Assembly (NCBI RefSeq): GCF_018785315.1
Contig: NZ_WQPN01000128.1
Location: forward strand, 72,409 to 136,408
Length of the DNA: 64,000 bases
Source of the DNA: Clostridium sp. MCC353
GTDB taxonomy: Bacteria; Bacillota; Clostridia; Lachnospirales; Lachnospiraceae
Direction: 5' to 3'
Position 1 is the first letter of the stretch. Every line of letters begins with the position of its first letter. Position numbers and translations under genes: made by a program. Below, piece by piece: positions 16,126 through 25,784 of this stretch. The notes under the pieces are model-generated. The model ran no database searches, had not been told where the DNA came from, and worked only from the letters and a program-made list of their open reading frames with translations.

Positions 16126-17648
16126 CATTCATTTGTAATTTTCCGACCTGCATCTAAGGTCAGCATTTTCCGGTATTCAGAAGGCACCATCCCGGTATTC
16201 TTTTTGAATACCTTTGCAAAATACTGGCCGTCAGCCGGATAACCGATCTGCTCAGCTAACTCGGATATCCGTATGTCCGGATTGAAGGCCATCAGCCGTT
16301 TTGCCAGTTCCACCCGGACCCGGAGCAGAAACGAAGAATATTTTTCATTGACACTGCGGTAAAAAAAGCGTCCAAAATAATCTTCATTCATAAACAGCAC
16401 TTCTTTCGCCAAATACTGGAGACTTAGATCCGGATTCTTGATATTCCGGTAAATGCCGTAAAGGATATGTTTCAGACGGTTTCCATCCTTTGTATCCGGC
16501 AATGACAGGCCTAAAAACGCGGCACACTCCTCAATCACCGCCTCCAGGATTCCCCAGATCTCCTCATTCTTCCATTCCCAGTCTTTTCTGCCGCAGAAGA
16601 CTTCCAGGAAGAAACGGAAGGAATCCGCCGTCTTTTTACCCGAAAACCCGCTCATCTCCATCTTTACATAAGAAGAATAGATCTCAAACATCACCCCGGC
16701 ATAATCCTTTGCCGCCCTGATCTTGTCATAATCCAGAACCATAATGCCGCTGTCTTTGTTCTCTCCCAGATGATCAAAACTGACAAACTCCTTCGTTCCT
16801 TCGAGGTCGCCCAAAAAGAGCAGTTCCTGAAGCTGTACATAAAGGCGGCTGACCTCCTCAATACCGCCGGCCCTGCTGGCAGCCGAACGCAGTCTGTCCT
16901 GCTTGTACTTTCCATATTCCTTTTGAACCTTGATCAGCAGGGGCCGCAGGTTATCAGCCAGTTTCTCCGGAATGAGATAGATCATCTCCTTCTTTGTGGA
17001 GGTATTCATATAGATGTTCTCTGCTCCCAAAAGCTCTGTCAATATGTTAGTCAGAACAAACTTATCCAGCTGGTCCAGTTCCCTGGAGGACTGAATGCCC
17101 AGCAGGACAAAGGAATTTGTGACATTTTCCATGAATTTCTGAAGCAGGATCTCATCCGTCTTTGACACTTCTTTTTCCTGGATCAAAATGCCGAGGATCT
17201 GTTCCTTTACGCGTGGGATCATACGGGCATAGGTTCTCCGGTATTCCTGTTCCGCTTCCCGTCTGTACTCCAATTCGGCCAGTTCCTCCTTCACCCCCCT
17301 AAGCACCTCCACAATCTTCTCCTCATCACAGGGTTTCAGAATATAATGCCGGATTCCAAGTTCCATGGCCCTGCTGGTATATTCATATTCCCCATAACCG
17401 GACAGCACAACAAAAAGCATGTCCGGGTACAGTTCCTTCGTCTTCCCAATCAGCTGGATCCCGTCCATTACCGGCATCTTGATATCTGTAATCACGATAT
17501 CAGGCTGATGAATCCGTATCTTCTCCAGCCCTTCGATTCCATTCCAGGCCATGTCTACCAGTTCCATGCCCAGCTTATCCCACGGTATGATCTCCGCCAT
17601 GGCTTCACGCTCAATGTCCTCATCATCTACCAATAATACCTTAATCAT
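16125..17648 (-). CDS. YesN-type response regulator with AraC HTH
   Basis: 507 residues. The receiver domain (1-120) has acidic DDED near 8-11, phospho-acceptor Asp in VITDIKMP near 55 and Lys in ILKPCDE. A ~270-residue middle region is unassigned. The last ~100 residues are an AraC-type double HTH (LSLQYLAKEVLFMNEDYFGRFF and ISELAEQIGY ... FAKVFKKNTGMVPSEYR). It overlaps the sensor kinase gene by 8 nt, so they are co-translated. Such pairs activate neighbouring sugar-import genes, here probably both binding-protein genes, the permeases and GH115. Confidence 0.93.
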   Translation of the reverse strand: MIKVLLVDDEDIEREAMAEIIPWDKLGMELVDMAWNGIEGLEKIRIHQPDIVITDIKMPVMDGIQLIGKTKELYPDMLFVVLSGYGEYEYTSRAMELGIRHYILKPCDEEKIVEVLRGVKEELAELEYRREAEQEYRRTYARMIPRVKEQILGILIQEKEVSKTDEILLQKFMENVTNSFVLLGIQSSRELDQLDKFVLTNILTELLGAENIYMNTSTKKEMIYLIPEKLADNLRPLLIKVQKEYGKYKQDRLRSAASRAGGIEEVSRLYVQLQELLFLGDLEGTKEFVSFDHLGENKDSGIMVLDYDKIRAAKDYAGVMFEIYSSYVKMEMSGFSGKKTADSFRFFLEVFCGRKDWEWKNEEIWGILEAVIEECAAFLGLSLPDTKDGNRLKHILYGIYRNIKNPDLSLQYLAKEVLFMNEDYFGRFFYRSVNEKYSSFLLRVRVELAKRLMAFNPDIRISELAEQIGYPADGQYFAKVFKKNTGMVPSEYRKMLTLDAGRKITNE

Positions 17649-19404
17649 CGTTCTTCATCACCTCCGTCTTCGGAATCCTGATGGTCACAGCAGTGCCCTT
17701 TCCACAGGCGCTGTTAATATGAAAATCCGCTTCCTGCTCAAATGCCATTCTCAGCCGTTCATAGATATTTTTAATGCCGATGCCGTGTCCTTTCGGCTCC
17801 GCGGTAAATGAGCGGACTGCCTCCAGTTCCTCCTTTGTCATGCCCGGGCCGTTGTCGGAGACAGATATGACGATCCGCTCCTCGTCTTCCTTAATCACAA
17901 CGGAAATCGCACATGGCGTCAGCATCTTTTCGACCCCATGGTAGATGGAATTTTCCACCAAGGGCTGCAATGTCATATGAGGAATCAGGTATCTGCCCGA
18001 TGCCTCGCACTCCACAGAAAATACCACCCGTTTCCGGTATCTGTATTCCTGGATCGTCATATATTTCTTCAGACTGTCCAGTTCCTCCTCAAGGGTGACA
18101 TACTGCTGCTTATTCAGGGCGGACCGCAGGATCGTTCCCAGCGCCACCGTCATCTCCGCCGCCTCATCATTTTTCCGGGCCCGGATCATCCAGTTGATGC
18201 TGTTTAACGTGTTATAAAGAAAATGAGGATTGATCTGAGCCTGCAGCATCTTATACTTTGTATCTTTCAGAAGAATCTGTTTTTCATAGTTCTCATGAAT
18301 TAAGTTATCGATTTTATCCAATGTCACTCTAAATTCCTGAGCCATCAGGCCAATCTCGTCCTTCTGCGTACTGGTCCCTAAAAATTCCCTGGCCCGGTCA
18401 AAATCCCCGGTTTCCACAATCTGCATGCTTTCCGTCAGATGCTCTAACGGTTTCACGATCATATGTGCCAGCTTCTTTAATATCAGAGCAGACACAAGGA
18501 ATAGAAGCAGAAAGCCGCCAAACATCAGATAGCGCAGATTCTGGTTCTGTCCGTAGATTTCCGAATAGGGAAATACATTCACATAGGTCCATCCTGTTTT
18601 GGAGGATTTTAAATGACATACAAAATACCGCTGTCCCCGCTCTTTTATGATCTGAAATCCGCTGTCTCCCTCCAGCCTGGGAAGCCGCTCCATCATATTC
18701 TCCTGGTTTTCATAGATCACACCTTCATCCGAGTAAACACAGAGGGCGGAGCTCTCCGCTTCCAGATCATCAATATTCTTCTCGATCATGCCGGATACGT
18801 CACAGGTGATCAGAAGGCTCCCCAGATATTCCAGGCTCGCGTCGATGTGCTTCCTGATATCCCGGCCCGTCAGCAGATAGGGGTAATCCTTTGTCGGCTG
18901 CTGAATCACATAAGCGCCTTTGGCCTCATGGAACTGGTTCATCACGGAATCATACAGCTCTCCCGGGATGGTCCCGGTTGCAATGCCCACCACAAACTGT
19001 GTTGTATCTCCATCCGTGTACAGCATGTTGGAGATCATATTGGAGTTGGTCAGTTCATTGTTAAAAAGCATGCGGAGCTGATAGACCTCATAAGAATAAT
19101 CCGCCGTAAAATGCTTCAGAGTCTTCATTTTAGAAAGCTGTTCCTGAATCTTTAAATCCATTGTCATGTTATAGGAAACCGCCTCCACCTGGTCTAAACT
19201 CCGGTTCACCTCCTGGGTAAAAAAATCCAGTTCCTGCAAGGACTTCTCATATAATTTCCCGTCATAGATATTAAAACTGACCTGCAGCGCCGTAATACTG
19301 ATCAAAAAGCAGATTCCCAGCATCAGTACATAAATAATGATCATCTTTTCGGCCAGTTTTAAATCGCGATACTTCTGATACCAGTATCCTCTGTATTTTT
19401 TCAT
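17641..19404 (-). CDS. YesM-type sensor histidine kinase
   Basis: 587 residues from MKKYRGYWYQKYRD, with GGGAGG before the ATG at 19404 (an in-frame codon at 19428 lacks a site). A first membrane helix (~20-42) and a second (~290-310) enclose a ~250-residue extracellular sensor. A HAMP linker follows (MIVKPLEHLTESMQIV), then the His_kinase domain with phospho-acceptor His in INPHFLYNTLN, and a HATPase_c domain with LVENSIYHGVEK, VSDNGPGM and GKGTAVTI. It senses an extracellular sugar or loaded binding protein and phosphorylates the regulator encoded next. Confidence 0.94.
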   Translation of the reverse strand: MKKYRGYWYQKYRDLKLAEKMIIIYVLMLGICFLISITALQVSFNIYDGKLYEKSLQELDFFTQEVNRSLDQVEAVSYNMTMDLKIQEQLSKMKTLKHFTADYSYEVYQLRMLFNNELTNSNMISNMLYTDGDTTQFVVGIATGTIPGELYDSVMNQFHEAKGAYVIQQPTKDYPYLLTGRDIRKHIDASLEYLGSLLITCDVSGMIEKNIDDLEAESSALCVYSDEGVIYENQENMMERLPRLEGDSGFQIIKERGQRYFVCHLKSSKTGWTYVNVFPYSEIYGQNQNLRYLMFGGFLLLFLVSALILKKLAHMIVKPLEHLTESMQIVETGDFDRAREFLGTSTQKDEIGLMAQEFRVTLDKIDNLIHENYEKQILLKDTKYKMLQAQINPHFLYNTLNSINWMIRARKNDEAAEMTVALGTILRSALNKQQYVTLEEELDSLKKYMTIQEYRYRKRVVFSVECEASGRYLIPHMTLQPLVENSIYHGVEKMLTPCAISVVIKEDEERIVISVSDNGPGMTKEELEAVRSFTAEPKGHGIGIKNIYERLRMAFEQEADFHINSACGKGTAVTIRIPKTEVMKNDD

Positions 19405-19488
19405 TGTCTGCCTCCCGGGACCGTTCACTTTTTATATCAGTATAAACTAAAATCGGCAAAACTGCAAAATCAGAAAACCGCTGTTTCA

Positions 19489-21534
19489 TCAAAATCCGCC
19501 CCAGTCCTTTTCTTTCATCGCCCGGTACAGCTCTTCATCTGTTAAATGGTTCTCATAGTTTAATAACAGCATGATCTTCCTGTCCTTTTCCGGATAGATC
19601 ACCTGCCTCTGCCATTGATAAAAATACGGCCCGTCCCCCAGGTTCCTGATGTATCCCATCAGCAGTTTAAGCAGGTACGCCGTTTCCTTTATATCTGTCT
19701 GACAGTCATTGTCGTAAAATCCCTTCCATTTATCATGGCAGCATTCTTTCATGGCTTTCTCCGCCCGGTCAAAACAGTCTGACGCCCGGCCGGTTTCGTA
19801 AAAGGCTTTTAGATAATCACCGGCCGCATATGCGGCATATCCTTTTCCAAAGCAGATCACCCCTTCCAGACAGCAGGCGTGGATGTTTGCCTGCAGCTGC
19901 AGGGAATCCTTCCACAGCCTGCCGCTGCTGTCTCCCAGTTCACTGGCCACAACCCTGCATCTATGGAGCAGCCGTGCAAAACCCGGATACGCGTTCTCAC
20001 ACTTTGACACGAACCATGAAACCTGTCCGGCAAAATCCTGTGCAGCCCCGCACCAGCGGAGTTCCTCACTGGCCGCCTTTCCTCCGTCCTTCATCCATTG
20101 ATGGATCAGGACCCTGGTGACATAATTGTAAAACTGCTCCCCCGCATGTTCATCCTCCCTGTCTCCGTAGGGAAGCGCAGCGCGGAAATAATCCTCAAAG
20201 CATGCCTTCATTTCCGCCGAAGATTTACTGCCATAATATTGACGCAGATAAGTTTCCAGATGTTCTTCCGGCTCCGTCTCCAGACAGTTCCATAAAGCCG
20301 CCGTAAAATCCAGAGGATAAATATGGGGTTTAATATTGGAACAGTTTACAAGCCACAGTGTCCGGATGCCGTGATCGTAGGCGTTTCCCAGTTCCTTTTT
20401 TACAAATTCCATGGAATTGGGCAGCATGGTGAGCACATTGGCGGCCTGAAGATCATAGAATGACACGTGATAATAGACGCCGTGGCTTCTGTTACGGAGC
20501 TCCTTTTCCGGAAGCGCAGGAACGCGCGGATTATGATTCCCCTGCCTTCTGGACACCATTTTTCCATATCCGTTATCGGCCCAGATCATGATCACATTCT
20601 CCGGAAGCTGAAGATATCCCTGCCGGTACAGTTCCATGGTCTCCCCGTACAGATTCGTGCCAAATACGGGATTATCCACATATTTCTTAACCAGGTCATA
20701 CTGTTCCTTCATGATGCTGCTGATCAGCTGTCCTCTCTTTTTGGGGGTATCGTACTGGGGGTCATTCTCCCAGAAGGGGGTGTCACCCTGTCCCCTGAAA
20801 CCGAGATTCCAGATGATCTTATGCTTCATCTGCCTTTTGATCCCCTCTTCCCAGAGTCCGCGGAAAAGATCAGGATACTCTTTGAAGGAAGGGATTTTAT
20901 CCGGGTACGCCCGCAGAAACATCTCTGCTCCCAAAGGCTCCGCATGATGCTGGGTCATCCACAACCCCATACTTCCAGCCAGATCCGCATATTTTTTGGA
21001 ATTGCTGTCCGTTCCGGGGATCACCGTATTGCCGCCGCATCGCAGCAGGGCCTCAAATGCCATCTCCCATGGATACTCCGTGCTCTGCTCTGCACTCCAC
21101 CGGCTGATCAGAACCTCGTCATTGATAAACCATCCCCTGTAGGCCACCGGCTTTCTCTTTGAATGATACTCAGTGAATGGTACTTCTATCCTGCTCCGTT
21201 TTACAAATTTCTGGTCGTTCCAGAACCAGAACGGAAGTATTCCCAGGCAATGCTCGCTGATATAAAAAAAGGCGTAGATGAATCCCAGCTCCTCTGAAGC
21301 CGCTATCTCCATAGTTCCGCTGTCCTCAGTCCGGATATAAAATTCTTCCGCCGGGAGGTCTCCCTTTATCAGGTGTATGATCCCCGGCCCGCCCTCCTTT
21401 GCGGGTTCGTCAGACGGTTTCAGCGTCATTGCAAGATCCCGGTAAAACCGCGATATGGCGCGCCTCACAGGTTCATTATCCATTTCCGTATCTATGTTCA
21501 CATTCCTGGTAAGAACAAAATGGGTATTCTGCAT
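19489..21534 (-). CDS. Glycoside hydrolase family 115-like (xylan alpha-1,2-glucuronidase)
   Basis: About 681 residues. GAGGAG favours ATG 21534, with GTG 21540 possible. The sequence matches the GH115 layout: an N-terminal alpha/beta domain (IHLIKGDLPAEEFYI), a TIM-barrel entry with RKPVAYRGWFINDEVLI, then IPGTDSNSKKYADLA, MTQHHAEPLGAEMF, WNLGFRGQGDTPFW, and YYHVSFYDLQAANVL. GH115 enzymes release (methyl)glucuronic acid from xylan or its fragments. No signal peptide is seen, so it probably acts on imported oligosaccharides. It is shorter than many GH115 enzymes, which carry extra C-terminal domains. It lies between the sensor pair and the second binding protein. Confidence 0.82.
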   Translation of the reverse strand: MQNTHFVLTRNVNIDTEMDNEPVRRAISRFYRDLAMTLKPSDEPAKEGGPGIIHLIKGDLPAEEFYIRTEDSGTMEIAASEELGFIYAFFYISEHCLGILPFWFWNDQKFVKRSRIEVPFTEYHSKRKPVAYRGWFINDEVLISRWSAEQSTEYPWEMAFEALLRCGGNTVIPGTDSNSKKYADLAGSMGLWMTQHHAEPLGAEMFLRAYPDKIPSFKEYPDLFRGLWEEGIKRQMKHKIIWNLGFRGQGDTPFWENDPQYDTPKKRGQLISSIMKEQYDLVKKYVDNPVFGTNLYGETMELYRQGYLQLPENVIMIWADNGYGKMVSRRQGNHNPRVPALPEKELRNRSHGVYYHVSFYDLQAANVLTMLPNSMEFVKKELGNAYDHGIRTLWLVNCSNIKPHIYPLDFTAALWNCLETEPEEHLETYLRQYYGSKSSAEMKACFEDYFRAALPYGDREDEHAGEQFYNYVTRVLIHQWMKDGGKAASEELRWCGAAQDFAGQVSWFVSKCENAYPGFARLLHRCRVVASELGDSSGRLWKDSLQLQANIHACCLEGVICFGKGYAAYAAGDYLKAFYETGRASDCFDRAEKAMKECCHDKWKGFYDNDCQTDIKETAYLLKLLMGYIRNLGDGPYFYQWQRQVIYPEKDRKIMLLLNYENHLTDEELYRAMKEKDWGGF

Positions 21535-21742
21535 GTTCACAAACTCCTCTCTGTCTATTCTATTTCTTTATTGTAAAGGCTCCCACGGGTAAAACAAATG
21601 GCTTTTTCCTGCATTCTCATTGTAAAATAGCGACTTTTTCATCCGAAACGGGGGCAGATGCCATACAGCAAAATATCCTAAAACCGTTTGGATATATTTC
21701 CTCTCAGTTTTAGGACATTTAGCTTTACTACTGCATTATAAA

Positions 21743-23119
21743 TTAATTATTCCGTGCAAGTATCTCATCTGCTTCTTTTCTGAAATTCGCTGCTGCCTCT
21801 TCGGTGGATATCTGTCCGTAAAATGCTTTATAGGCACAGTTTTTAAAGCTTTCTCCCACTTCCGCAATACCGATCGGATCCGGAGCGGGCGCTTCACTTG
21901 AGAAGTCAAGGACGGTATCCGCGTATTCAAACATTTCATTCTGCTTCTGATCCATTTTTCCGGAATTGATTAAAAATTCCCTTACATTTGCCGGAGAAGG
22001 AACGCCTCTTTCCGCCATCATAATATCATTGGCCTCCTCTGAATTCAGGAACCAGCTGATGAACGCTGCCGCCTCATCCTTCACCTTAGATGTGTCTGAA
22101 ATACAAAGGAAATATCCCGGCTTATTCCACATGGCCTTGGGGTTAATGCTGTTGACCGGAGGCGTGGTGATCTTTAAATTACTATTCCTGCTGCTCAGCT
22201 TGCTGGCATAGTTATTGTTTTCATTGATCATAGCCGCATCTCCGGTAACAACCGGCCCTGCCTCCTGTCCCAGCGTCTGAATCTGGGCATATTCATCCGG
22301 ATTTGCCGCAGCGCCGGCATCCATCAGATCCTTCCAAAGGTTCAAATAATCTACAAAAATCTGATCTTCCTTATATCCCAGCGACCGTTTGTCATCACTG
22401 AACAACTGCTCTCCATGCTGCCTTACCCAATAGTTAAATAAATTCGTGTCGTCCACCACGCCGGTTGTGGTGACGCCAAGCTTTCCGGTTGTCTCCTTCA
22501 CCTTCTTTGCTGTATCCACAAAATCATCCCAGGTCCAGTCCCCTGACTGATTCGGCTCCTCCAGCCCAGCTTCTTTAAACACCTCCGGATTATAGCCTAC
22601 CGCAAGCGAACCGGTAGCTCCCACAACTCCGGCCAGCTTGCCATCGATTTTTCCAGTATTTAAAACAGCCTCCGAAATCCCGGAAACATCAATAGCGCCG
22701 TTGTCGATGTAGGGCTGCATATCTGCAAGAGAGTTGTTCTTTGCATAAGTGGTAATATATAAGTAATCCATCTGGACAATATCAGGCATGGAACCGGATG
22801 CCGCCTGAGTGGATAATTTGTCAAAATACCCATCCCACCCGGACGGCATTGCCTCAAACGTCACATTCGGATGAAGTTCCGTATACTTATCAAGAATCTT
22901 CTGGGTATAATCATGACGGTTCTGATTCCCCCACCATGAAAACTTCAGGGTTACAGGAGCCCCGGCCCCTCCAACTGTGCTCTCTACTCCGTTTGTGCTG
23001 CCAGCTGGAGCGCTGGAGGCCTGATCTGCTTTATTATCCGCACTGCCGCAGGCTGCCAGCGCCCCTACCATGACACCGGCAAGACCCAATGCCAATACCC
23101 GTTTCATTCTACTTCTCAT
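21743..23119 (-). CDS. Extracellular sugar-binding lipoprotein (SBP 2)
   Basis: 458 residues from MRSRMKRVLAL, with AGGAGAGG close before the ATG at 23119. It has a lipobox signal (GVMVGALAAC), then a family-1 solute-binding fold highly similar to the protein at 14562. No permease genes accompany it. It may therefore feed the same MalF/MalG-like channel with a different affinity or ligand. It precedes GH115 by about 200 bp. Duplication followed by divergence is the simplest explanation. Confidence 0.93.
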   Translation of the reverse strand: MRSRMKRVLALGLAGVMVGALAACGSADNKADQASSAPAGSTNGVESTVGGAGAPVTLKFSWWGNQNRHDYTQKILDKYTELHPNVTFEAMPSGWDGYFDKLSTQAASGSMPDIVQMDYLYITTYAKNNSLADMQPYIDNGAIDVSGISEAVLNTGKIDGKLAGVVGATGSLAVGYNPEVFKEAGLEEPNQSGDWTWDDFVDTAKKVKETTGKLGVTTTGVVDDTNLFNYWVRQHGEQLFSDDKRSLGYKEDQIFVDYLNLWKDLMDAGAAANPDEYAQIQTLGQEAGPVVTGDAAMINENNNYASKLSSRNSNLKITTPPVNSINPKAMWNKPGYFLCISDTSKVKDEAAAFISWFLNSEEANDIMMAERGVPSPANVREFLINSGKMDQKQNEMFEYADTVLDFSSEAPAPDPIGIAEVGESFKNCAYKAFYGQISTEEAAANFRKEADEILARNN

Positions 23120-23225
23120 ATAATCCTCTCCTTTACTGAATTTCATTTGTTACTGCCTATTTTATCAGAAACAAAACACATTCCAATGTATTATTCCGAC
23201 AAAGGCTCAGGAAAAAAACGACTTT

Positions 23226-23918
23226 TTAAAGCAGTATTTCCCGATTTGTTCCATAAAAAATATCATCCCGCCCGCTCATCATTTTACAGAACTTTTCAAA
23301 TCGATCCCAGGTGTCATAATAGTCAAATTCATAGCTGTGGCCCCAGATATAGTAAATCTGCAAAATATCTGTCTCCAGGGATAAAAATGCCTCCCCAAGC
23401 TCCATCATCTTATCGAACTCCAGATGATATACCGTGGGTTTAAATTGCAGCAGATCATCCTGTACATCAAATCCATAACTGCTTTTGGTGGTTCTGCAGT
23501 ATTGTATCTTTGTCCGGGTTCTGATAAGATCCACCACACGATCGTCATGGGTGAGACCGCCTCCGGGATATGCCATCCCTGCAACCGATTGACCGGTAAG
23601 ACCTTCCAGCCGTTTTCTGTCCTCCTCAACCTGGCGTACAACTTCCTCATCGCTTAATTCCGGCAGATGAGGATGCGTAAGCGTATGAACAGCCACTTCA
23701 TGGTTTTTGTATAGCCCGGCCACTTCTTCCGGTTCTATTTTATTGTGTCCGATCCACATATTTTCCCGCCTTAAATACCCAGGCGTTCCAAGCAGTTCTG
23801 AATTTATGTTGAATGTTGCTTTCAATCCATACCGGTTGAATATCTTAACAAGCCTCTTATCCTGCGTTACACCATCGTCATAACTGAAAGTCAAAAACTT
23901 CTTTTTACCTTGAATCAT
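23226..23918 (-). CDS. Polysaccharide deacetylase (NodB/CE4)
   Basis: 230 residues with a NodB-homology fold. FSYDDGVTQD near residue 11 gives the catalytic Asp pair; HTLTHPHLPELSDEEV near residue 77 gives the two metal-binding His; GMAYPGGGLTHDDR supplies the usual third motif. There is no signal peptide, so it is probably cytosolic, although most CE4 enzymes act on chitin, peptidoglycan or acetyl-xylan. Next to GH115 and the two binding proteins, removal of acetyl groups from imported xylan fragments is a reasonable role, but it is only inferred. Confidence 0.86.
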   Translation of the reverse strand: MIQGKKKFLTFSYDDGVTQDKRLVKIFNRYGLKATFNINSELLGTPGYLRRENMWIGHNKIEPEEVAGLYKNHEVAVHTLTHPHLPELSDEEVVRQVEEDRKRLEGLTGQSVAGMAYPGGGLTHDDRVVDLIRTRTKIQYCRTTKSSYGFDVQDDLLQFKPTVYHLEFDKMMELGEAFLSLETDILQIYYIWGHSYEFDYYDTWDRFEKFCKMMSGRDDIFYGTNREILL

Positions 23919-24224
23919 AATAATTTTACCTCCTGTCTTCTATCATAGCTCTTATTTTTGAAATTCATATGGAATTTTTCAACATAATACCAGAAAAAAT
24001 CCGACATTATTGGATAGGCCGGCATCCGGTGTCTTGATGATCCGGGAAACTGGTACCTTGCCGGAAACGCGGTCAGATGCAGTGATGCGGCAGATCTGCC
24101 CACTTGCAGCAATGATCTGCTGTATATATAACGAACAAAAAGCCGCTCCATGCCGGAACAGCTTTTTTCAAAATTTTGTCTATACTTGTTATAACAGTAC
24201 AATAACCGTAACCGCCTTTAATTG
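23919..24224. other. Intergenic stretch
   Basis: It holds the GGAGG site of the deacetylase, AT-rich promoter-like sequence and the terminator at 24137-24168. No supported gene is seen. Confidence 0.4.
24137..24168 (-). terminator. Terminator after the YdcZ-like gene
   Basis: On the minus strand AGCTGTTCC pairs with GGAGCGGCT (with U-G wobbles) around GGCAT and is followed by five T. Confidence 0.65.
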
Positions 24225-24653
24225 TCACCGTTTAAAGATGATAATTCCGGCGATGGCCACCACTGCGCCCAATATTTTTTTCCATTCAAATCCAACTTTC
24301 TCCACTCCGAACAGTCCAAATACTTCAATGCCGTAGGCGACGATGATCTGAGCCACCACGATGATTAAAGCCGCCTGGGCAGGCCCCAGAGTTCCCATAC
24401 TTTTAATTACGGTATAAGTAATGAGCGCTCCCATGATTCCGCCCAGCAGCATATACCATGGCTTCACGGCCAAAATCCCGGCAATCGGTTCCCTTCCTGA
24501 AAAGAGCCACATCACAATACACATGATAAATGCGGTCAGCTGCACCCAGCCGGCGGACACCCAGATACTGGTCTGTTTTGTCACCTCCGTGTTAAAAACG
24601 CCCTGAAGGCTCATAAGCGCACCTGATACCAGTGCGATAATAATTCCCCACAT
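24225..24653 (-). CDS. YdcZ/DUF606-family membrane transporter
   Basis: 142 residues almost entirely made of about five transmembrane helices. It begins MWGIIIALVSGALMSLQGVFN and continues with GWVQLTAFIMCIVMW, MLLGGIMGALITYTVIKSM and QAALIIVVAQIIVAY. This is the single-domain DUF606/YdcZ type, related to drug/metabolite transporters, and probably works as a dimer. Substrate unknown. Its ribosome site lies inside a long hairpin shared with the end of the ROK gene upstream, so expression may depend on how that hairpin folds. Confidence 0.85.
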   Translation of the reverse strand: MWGIIIALVSGALMSLQGVFNTEVTKQTSIWVSAGWVQLTAFIMCIVMWLFSGREPIAGILAVKPWYMLLGGIMGALITYTVIKSMGTLGPAQAALIIVVAQIIVAYGIEVFGLFGVEKVGFEWKKILGAVVAIAGIIIFKR

Positions 24654-24659
24654 ATTTTA

Positions 24660-24709
24660 AAAACCTCCTGTACAAGTTTGGTCTTAGTTTCTCTTGTACA
24701 GAAGGTTTT
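24660..24709 (-). promoter_or_regulatory. Hairpin covering the ribosome site of the YdcZ-like gene
   Basis: In the minus-strand transcript AAAACCTTCTGTACAAG pairs over 17 bp (one G-U) with CTTGTACAGGAGGTTTT, with a 16-nt loop. The 3' arm contains the GGAGG of the YdcZ-like gene and is followed by T5. It could terminate ROK transcripts, or hide the ribosome site in read-through transcripts. Confidence 0.65.
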
Positions 24710-24718
24710 ATACATTTT

Positions 24719-25591
24719 TTACAGATTCAATTCATTCAGAGCAAGTTTTAAAGCTCCCATAATTCCCTGATTGTCATTTAAACTGGGCAGCACAATATAG
24801 GATTCCAGATCGGCCAGTTCTTTTGTCTGGATATAAGCGTTGAGCTGTTCTTTCACCTGCTCCCTCACCAGCGGCATCATATGTTCCTGATGCATCACGC
24901 CGCCGCCAAGCACGATTCTCTGAGGGGAAAGAATCACAATGTAATCCACAAGGGCCTGGGCGATATAATAAGCCTCCATCTCCCATACTTCTTTCCTGTC
25001 CGCCAGCTCCACGCCTTTTTTGCCCCACCGGGCTTCAATGGCTGGTCCGGCTGCCAGACCTTCCAGGCAGGTCTTGTGATATGGGCATTTTCCCTCATAA
25101 TGATCATCCGGGTGCTTTCTTAATAAAACATGTCCGGCTTCGGGATGCAGCATTCCATGCAGCAGCTTTCCATTGGAAATGACCCCGGCTCCGATTCCGG
25201 TTCCAATGGTAATATACATGCTGTTTTCCAGCCCTTTTGTGATTCCCCAGGTGGCCTCGCCAAGAGCTGAACCGTTGACATCGGTATCAAATCCCACCGG
25301 AATATTCAGGCCTTCCTTTAAAGTACCCACAATATTGTAATTAGCCCAGGCCAGTTTAGGCGTGGTGGTTATATACCCATATGTTTCCGAATCCCGGTTT
25401 AAGTCGATGGGTCCGAAACAGCCGACCCCCAGGGCTTCAATCCCTTTATCCTTAAAATATTCCACAATCTTCGGCATCGTAATCTCCGGAGTTTCCGTAG
25501 GAATTGAAATGCGTTCAAAAATCTCACCATTTTCATTGCCGACTGCGCAGACCATCTTGGTTCCGCCTGCTTCTAATGCTCCTAATTTCAT
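24719..25591 (-). CDS. ROK-family fructokinase-like sugar kinase
   Basis: 290 residues. The ATP phosphate-binding loop is LEAGGTKMVCAVG at the N-terminus. The second loop ITIGTGIGAGVI is near residue 127. The zinc site typical of ROK fructokinases is HPEAGH ... CPYHKTCLEGLAAG near residues 149-180. This ScrK/Gmk-like family phosphorylates fructose or mannose in the cytosol. No PTS or sucrose gene is adjacent, so its pathway is uncertain. It is upstream of the YdcZ-like gene by 65 bp across the ribosome-site hairpin. Confidence 0.9.
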   Translation of the reverse strand: MKLGALEAGGTKMVCAVGNENGEIFERISIPTETPEITMPKIVEYFKDKGIEALGVGCFGPIDLNRDSETYGYITTTPKLAWANYNIVGTLKEGLNIPVGFDTDVNGSALGEATWGITKGLENSMYITIGTGIGAGVISNGKLLHGMLHPEAGHVLLRKHPDDHYEGKCPYHKTCLEGLAAGPAIEARWGKKGVELADRKEVWEMEAYYIAQALVDYIVILSPQRIVLGGGVMHQEHMMPLVREQVKEQLNAYIQTKELADLESYIVLPSLNDNQGIMGALKLALNELNL

Positions 25592-25659
25592 AATTCATGG
25601 TTCCTTTCCCTTAATAATAATGTAAAACTACCGCTTCAATATAATAATTCGTGATAAAA

Positions 25660-25747
25660 GTTCAGGACGGCGGGTAAACCGGATGTCCATCCGATGCCTT
25701 TTGACCGGCTTTTTCGGTCAGGAAGATCAGCCATTCTGAACAGTTAC
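25660..25747. repeat. Dispersed palindromic repeat, copy R3
   Basis: Reads on the minus strand like copies R1 and R2: GTTCAGAA ends, the TGACCG ... CGGTCA inner stem and GCATCGGATG. It lies between the ROK kinase and folD. Confidence 0.7.
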
Positions 25748-25784
25748 AATTACTGAAGCAAATACTCCCTGTAATTATAGATAC

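Noticed and set aside
23915..24202. 95-residue minus-strand frame overlapping the deacetylase upstream region
   Set aside because: It covers the terminator at 24137-24168 and has no coding character.
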